A stretch of 64,000 nt of DNA from a filamentous cyanobacterium ESFC-1. GTDB lineage: Bacteria > Cyanobacteriota > Cyanobacteriia > Cyanobacteriales > Spirulinaceae. The notes under the pieces were generated by a model. The model was not told where the DNA came from. It was given only the letters and a program-made list of their open reading frames with translations, and did no database searches. The DNA lies in NCBI GenBank assembly GCA_000380225.1, contig KB904821.1, positions 2,412,516 through 2,476,515 on the forward strand. The letters run 5' to 3'. The translations under genes were made by a program, and so were the position numbers. Below, piece after piece: positions 60,653 through 64,000 of this stretch. How positions within the stretch are numbered: position 1 is the first letter of the stretch; every line of letters begins with the position of its first letter.

Positions 60653-61868
60653 CCACCAACGTCACCGGATTGAGGGGAGACATCCGGGTAAAAGACCCCA
60701 CCGGGACAGAACGGGCAATATTGAGTTGTACCAAATGATAGGGCCAAGAATGCGATCGCAACCAAGTTAAAGCTTGATTGAGATTTTCGATTGTGGCAAA
60801 CGCCAACACGACTAAACCTTCGGGTTGTAAGCGCTGGTTGCAGATGTCGAGGATGGCTTCAAGCTGGTTGCTGCTGCCGCCGATAAAGACCCGATGAGGG
60901 GCGGGAATGTCGCTCAAGGCATAAGGGGCTGTTCCTTGGATGGGAACGAGGTTAGAGACCCCAAAACGGGCTTTATTTTGCCGAATCAGGTCGTACCCCA
61001 TCGCCGTTTTTTCGATGGCGTAAACCGTCGCAGTGGGATTGATGCGGGCAATTTCAATCGATACCGATCCGGTTCCGGCTCCAATATCCCAGATAATTTG
61101 ATCGGGTTGGAGGGCTAATTCCCCTAAAATGGCCGTGCGGATGTCCCGTTTGGTCATTAAGCCGGGGCGATCGCGAAAGCCCAAGAAAGCCGAATCAGGA
61201 ATGCCGAATAAAGGCAGGTTTTGGGGCGCGATCGCGTTGTCTTGCCGTTGTAATATGACAATATTAAGGGGTTCGCTGTCATAATTTTGCAGTTCTGAAG
61301 CGGTGAACTGATGCAGGATTTCGTTACTACCGCCGAGGTTTTCACAAATCCAAAAGTGATAATTTGTAGGCAGTTGTAGCGCGAGATAAAGATTCGCGAT
61401 CGCCCCCGGAGTATGGGTAAAATCAGTCAGAACGGCGATTTTATCTTGACCTTTTTGCAAAGCTTGGATCAGTGCTTCGTTGCTGCGACCATGTAAGCTG
61501 ATAATAATCGCATCCTGCCAAGGCATTTTCACCCGATTAAAGGCAAGTTGAACGGCGCTAATATGGGGCGTAAAATGCAATTCTTCCGGGGGAAAGGCAT
61601 TGAGTAACAAGCGACCAATACCAAAGAAAAGCGGATCGCCAGACGCGAGAATCACAATCTTTTCCCCGGCTTGGTGATATTGTTTTAAGGTTTGCAGAGT
61701 AGTGGTAAAGTCCCCCCAAGTAATCCGTTTGGCGCTACTTTCGGGGAAGTAATTTAAGTGGCGATCGCTCCCGACTAATATTGTCGCTGTTTCGATAATG
61801 TTTTGGCAAGTTGGCGATAATCCTGCTGCACCCTCTAAGCCAATGCCAATAACATTAATAGTTGCCAT
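60630..61868 (-). CDS. cobL: Precorrin-6Y C5,15-methyltransferase (decarboxylating), CbiE-CbiT fusion
   Basis: This 412-residue bifunctional enzyme of cobalamin (or pseudocobalamin) synthesis methylates C5 and C15 and decarboxylates the C12 side chain. The CbiE half (about 1-205) begins INVIGIGLEGAAGLSP and has LASGDPLFFGIGRLL. The CbiT half (about 220-405) has the SAM motif WDIGAGTGSVSIEIARI and VFIGGSSNQLEAILD. The last residues VCSVFSL come from a heptamer repeat rather than from the conserved domain. No other cob gene is adjacent. Confidence 0.95.
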   Translation of the reverse strand: MATINVIGIGLEGAAGLSPTCQNIIETATILVGSDRHLNYFPESSAKRITWGDFTTTLQTLKQYHQAGEKIVILASGDPLFFGIGRLLLNAFPPEELHFTPHISAVQLAFNRVKMPWQDAIIISLHGRSNEALIQALQKGQDKIAVLTDFTHTPGAIANLYLALQLPTNYHFWICENLGGSNEILHQFTASELQNYDSEPLNIVILQRQDNAIAPQNLPLFGIPDSAFLGFRDRPGLMTKRDIRTAILGELALQPDQIIWDIGAGTGSVSIEIARINPTATVYAIEKTAMGYDLIRQNKARFGVSNLVPIQGTAPYALSDIPAPHRVFIGGSSNQLEAILDICNQRLQPEGLVVLAFATIENLNQALTWLRSHSWPYHLVQLNIARSVPVGSFTRMSPLNPVTLVVCSVFSL

Positions 61869-61952
61869 TTTTTGATAGTATCTAAAATGCTTTTCCGAGA
61901 ATGGACGAGTTTGGGTTTTTAGTTCTTAGTTGTTGGTATTCACTAAAATTTC

Positions 61953-62094
61953 TTAATTGTAAATTATTAATTATTAATTGTAAATTATTAATTGTGCATT
62001 GTAAATTATTAATTATACATTGCTAATTGTACATTGTTAATTATTAATTGTACATTGTTAATTGTACATTGTAAATTATACATTGTTAATTGTT
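61953..62094. repeat. AT-rich heptamer array TTAATTG / TTAATTA / TACATTG / TAAATTA
   Basis: About twenty units keep strict period 7 while cycling among four related sequences. The array extends into the 3' end of the cyclase gene and supplies its last codons (TINNV) and TAA stop at 62076-62078. Confidence 0.92.
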
Positions 62095-64000
62095 AAACTG
62101 CGTTCAAGATACAATTGAATCACGCGATCTTGAGAATTTTGCTGTTGCAATTCTTGGAAAATCAAACTCGCTTCTCGAAAATTACCATCCTGAAATAGCA
62201 GGACAGCTTGTTCAAAAACATCCTTGGTTTCCTGTTTAAAAGTCTTGAGGCGATCGCCATCGGCATCATACACTTCAAAAATGCTCACAGGTTGCCGTTT
62301 TCCCTTCACCCGAACGCTCCCCAAAAAGCGAGTATAATATTCTTCGGGATTGGTCAGACTGAGGAGAGTGCGATCGCTAATAATTAAATCGGCTCCGTAA
62401 GTTTTTGTCAAGCCTTCCAAACGCGAAGCCAGATTCACCGCATCGGAAATCACGGTACTTTCCATCCGTTGTTCTTCCCCGATTGTCCCTAACATCAAGT
62501 TTCCGGTATGAATACCAATCCCAATCGCGATCGCAGGCTGATGATTTTCCCTTGTTTCGGTATTATAACCCCCCACACATTTTTGCATTTCAATTCCCGC
62601 TTGTAGCGCATAATCCGCCGTTTCTGGAAACAATGCCATTACCGCATCCCCGATATATTTATCCACAAACCCTTGATGATTGCGAATAATTGGCCCCACA
62701 CGGCCTAAATAAGAATTGAGAAAGTCAAAATTATCTTTCGGGGACATACTTTCAGACAAGGTAGTAAACGAGCGAATATCGGAAAATAAAACACTCATTT
62801 TTTGTTGTACCTGATCCCCTAATTTCACCTCGACAATACTATCCCGGTGTAAGAACTTCAAAAACTCATGGGGAACAAAACGTCCGTAGGCAATATTAAC
62901 TTTAGCCAAGCGTAAATGCGTCTTCAGACGGGCCAGTAATTCCTTCTTAGAAATGGGTTTAGTCAAGTAATCATTAGCCCCAGAATCAAACCCTTCTACC
63001 AAGTCCGAAACCTGAATTTTTGCTGTGAGTAAAACAATTGGCAACTCCCCCGAAGAATATTGACTGCGGATGCGCTGACAAGCCTCATAACCCGTCATTT
63101 GCGGCATCATAATATCCAGTAAAATTAAGTCGGGACGATAGCCTTGTTCGAGTAGATTAAGGGCTTCCAAACCATCCTCCGCTTGCGTGACAATATAATT
63201 CTCTAAAGCCAAGTAATTTAACAATACTTGCCGATTTACTGGGTCATCATCCACAATCAAAATATTAAAACTACCCTGATTTTCCGTAATGGCTGTGGGG
63301 GTAGAAATCGGTTGATTTTCGCTAGTTTCTCTAGGGACTAAAACCCGGCTAACTGTTCCGGTACTAGGAATTGCCACTTGACTGTTAGAAATAGGTACAG
63401 TAAAGATAAACTTAGAGCCGCGATTAACTTCAGATTCTACTCGAATTGTGCCTTGATGTAGCTCAATCAACTGTTTACTAATCGCCAACCCTAAACCCAT
63501 TCCCCCATACTTGCGGGAAATCGAACCATCTCCCTGTTCAAAAACTGCAAAAATGCGCTCAAACTTTTCTGAAGGAATGCCAATTCCGGTATCACTAACG
63601 GTAATTTCTAAAAAGCCATCAACAACTCGTCTCGATACTCTGACTTCCCCACTTTCAGTAAACTTAATCCCATTTCCCACCAGGTTACTCAAAATCTGCT
63701 GAATACGGTTTTCGTCTGCATCTACTAACGGCGTATTCGGGGGAATATCATTAATGAGTTGAATCGATTTATTGCCCACCAAAGGCTGCGATATTTTCAA
63801 AACAATCTCAGTCATTTCTCGCAGTCCCACGGGTTTAAGGCTGAGGGTAATATTTTGGTGTTGTAGTTGCGAAAAGTCTTGTAAATCGTTGACTAATTGC
63901 GTCAATCTACGACCACTATATACAATCAAAGATAAGTTTGAAATAGTTGGGTCGGGTAATTCTCCTGTGACTCCTTCCATCAACGATTCAGCAATCCCAA
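62076..64000 (-). CDS. Hybrid histidine kinase / response regulator / adenylate-guanylate cyclase, 5' end outside window
   Basis: The frame is open to the window edge (GIAESLMEGVTG continues upstream), so the N-terminus and H-box are not seen. Visible order: the end of HisKA, an ATPase domain with NLVGNGIKFT, DTGIGI and GMGLGLAIS, then a receiver domain (ILIVDDDPVNRQVL, phospho-Asp in LILLDIMMPQMTG, Lys in LTAKI). A class III cyclase domain follows: VLFSDIRSFTTLSE with the first metal Asp, KYIGDAVMALF with the second, and AVNLASRLEGLTK with the Asn-Arg pair. A TPR-like tail of about 50 residues ends in repeat-coded TINNV. The cyclase is probably regulated by phosphorelay; ATP or GTP preference is undecided. 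Confidence 0.9.
   Translation of the reverse strand, partial: GIAESLMEGVTGELPDPTISNLSLIVYSGRRLTQLVNDLQDFSQLQHQNITLSLKPVGLREMTEIVLKISQPLVGNKSIQLINDIPPNTPLVDADENRIQQILSNLVGNGIKFTESGEVRVSRRVVDGFLEITVSDTGIGIPSEKFERIFAVFEQGDGSISRKYGGMGLGLAISKQLIELHQGTIRVESEVNRGSKFIFTVPISNSQVAIPSTGTVSRVLVPRETSENQPISTPTAITENQGSFNILIVDDDPVNRQVLLNYLALENYIVTQAEDGLEALNLLEQGYRPDLILLDIMMPQMTGYEACQRIRSQYSSGELPIVLLTAKIQVSDLVEGFDSGANDYLTKPISKKELLARLKTHLRLAKVNIAYGRFVPHEFLKFLHRDSIVEVKLGDQVQQKMSVLFSDIRSFTTLSESMSPKDNFDFLNSYLGRVGPIIRNHQGFVDKYIGDAVMALFPETADYALQAGIEMQKCVGGYNTETRENHQPAIAIGIGIHTGNLMLGTIGEEQRMESTVISDAVNLASRLEGLTKTYGADLIISDRTLLSLTNPEEYYTRFLGSVRVKGKRQPVSIFEVYDADGDRLKTFKQETKDVFEQAVLLFQDGNFREASLIFQELQQQNSQDRVIQLYLERSLTINNV

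Overview
The window comes from a filamentous cyanobacterium. The octamer GCGATCGC (HIP1), a cyanobacterial hallmark, recurs throughout, and many genes are cyanobacterial types: the NblS/Hik33 sensor kinase, MenB of the phylloquinone pathway, SLH and DUF2382 proteins, Get3d, and a FraC-FraD pair (filament integrity and septal junctions). No rRNA or tRNA gene was recognised. I cannot name the genus.

Layout. 1-10.2 kb: a 104-bp tandem repeat, a histidine phosphatase, an MBL-fold protein, purD, nblS, an amidase, an MDR oxidoreductase, and a zinc-type ABC pair (znuC-znuB) behind a good Zur-box candidate. 10.6-20.9 kb: an M1 aminopeptidase with HEAT repeats, membrane proteins of unknown role, PRC-barrel/DUF2382 and SLH proteins, two damaged genes, menB, and a plsC-type gene broken by an IS200/IS605-like fragment. 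20.9-28.3 kb: a SulP transporter with STAS and cNMP domains, a ThiXYZ-like ABC operon, an orphan ExbD, a HepT/MntA toxin-antitoxin pair and a decayed TnpB element. 28.3-34.5 kb: an ABC-2 exporter operon with one ATPase and three paralogous permeases. 34.8-41.1 kb: Uma2 nucleases, a PerR-like regulator divergent from a peroxiredoxin and a TrxR-like flavoprotein, an XPB-like helicase, and a DUF2887 gene bracketed by 117-bp direct repeats. 41.5-50.6 kb: guaB3, a GST, a Ser/Thr kinase, aroF behind a leader with two terminator hairpins, Uma2, DM13 and M48 proteins, fraC-fraD. 50.8-64 kb: DUF2358, get3d, msrA, an SDR, pyk, nfi, a multi-PAS kinase, aspC, cobL, and the 3' part of a hybrid kinase/response-regulator/cyclase gene that runs off the window.

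The most striking non-coding feature is the intergenic DNA. It is built from period-7 repeat families (TTGGTYA, ACTGCCC, CTAAGAC, CGATTGC, TGATGAC, TTAATTG/TACATTG), period-9 pyrimidine repeats (CTCCCMCTC) and a hairpin module (CGGGG-AAA-CCCCG). These recur at several loci in the same order and reach up to, or into, the start and stop codons of neighbouring genes. At least three MITE-like families are also present, one inserted inside such an array.

No complete novel defence or biosynthetic system is evident. The best candidates for undescribed biology are the aroF leader, the duplicated 21-bp-spaced CATAACA palindromes, the modular repeat arrays, and the repeat-bracketed DUF2887 gene.
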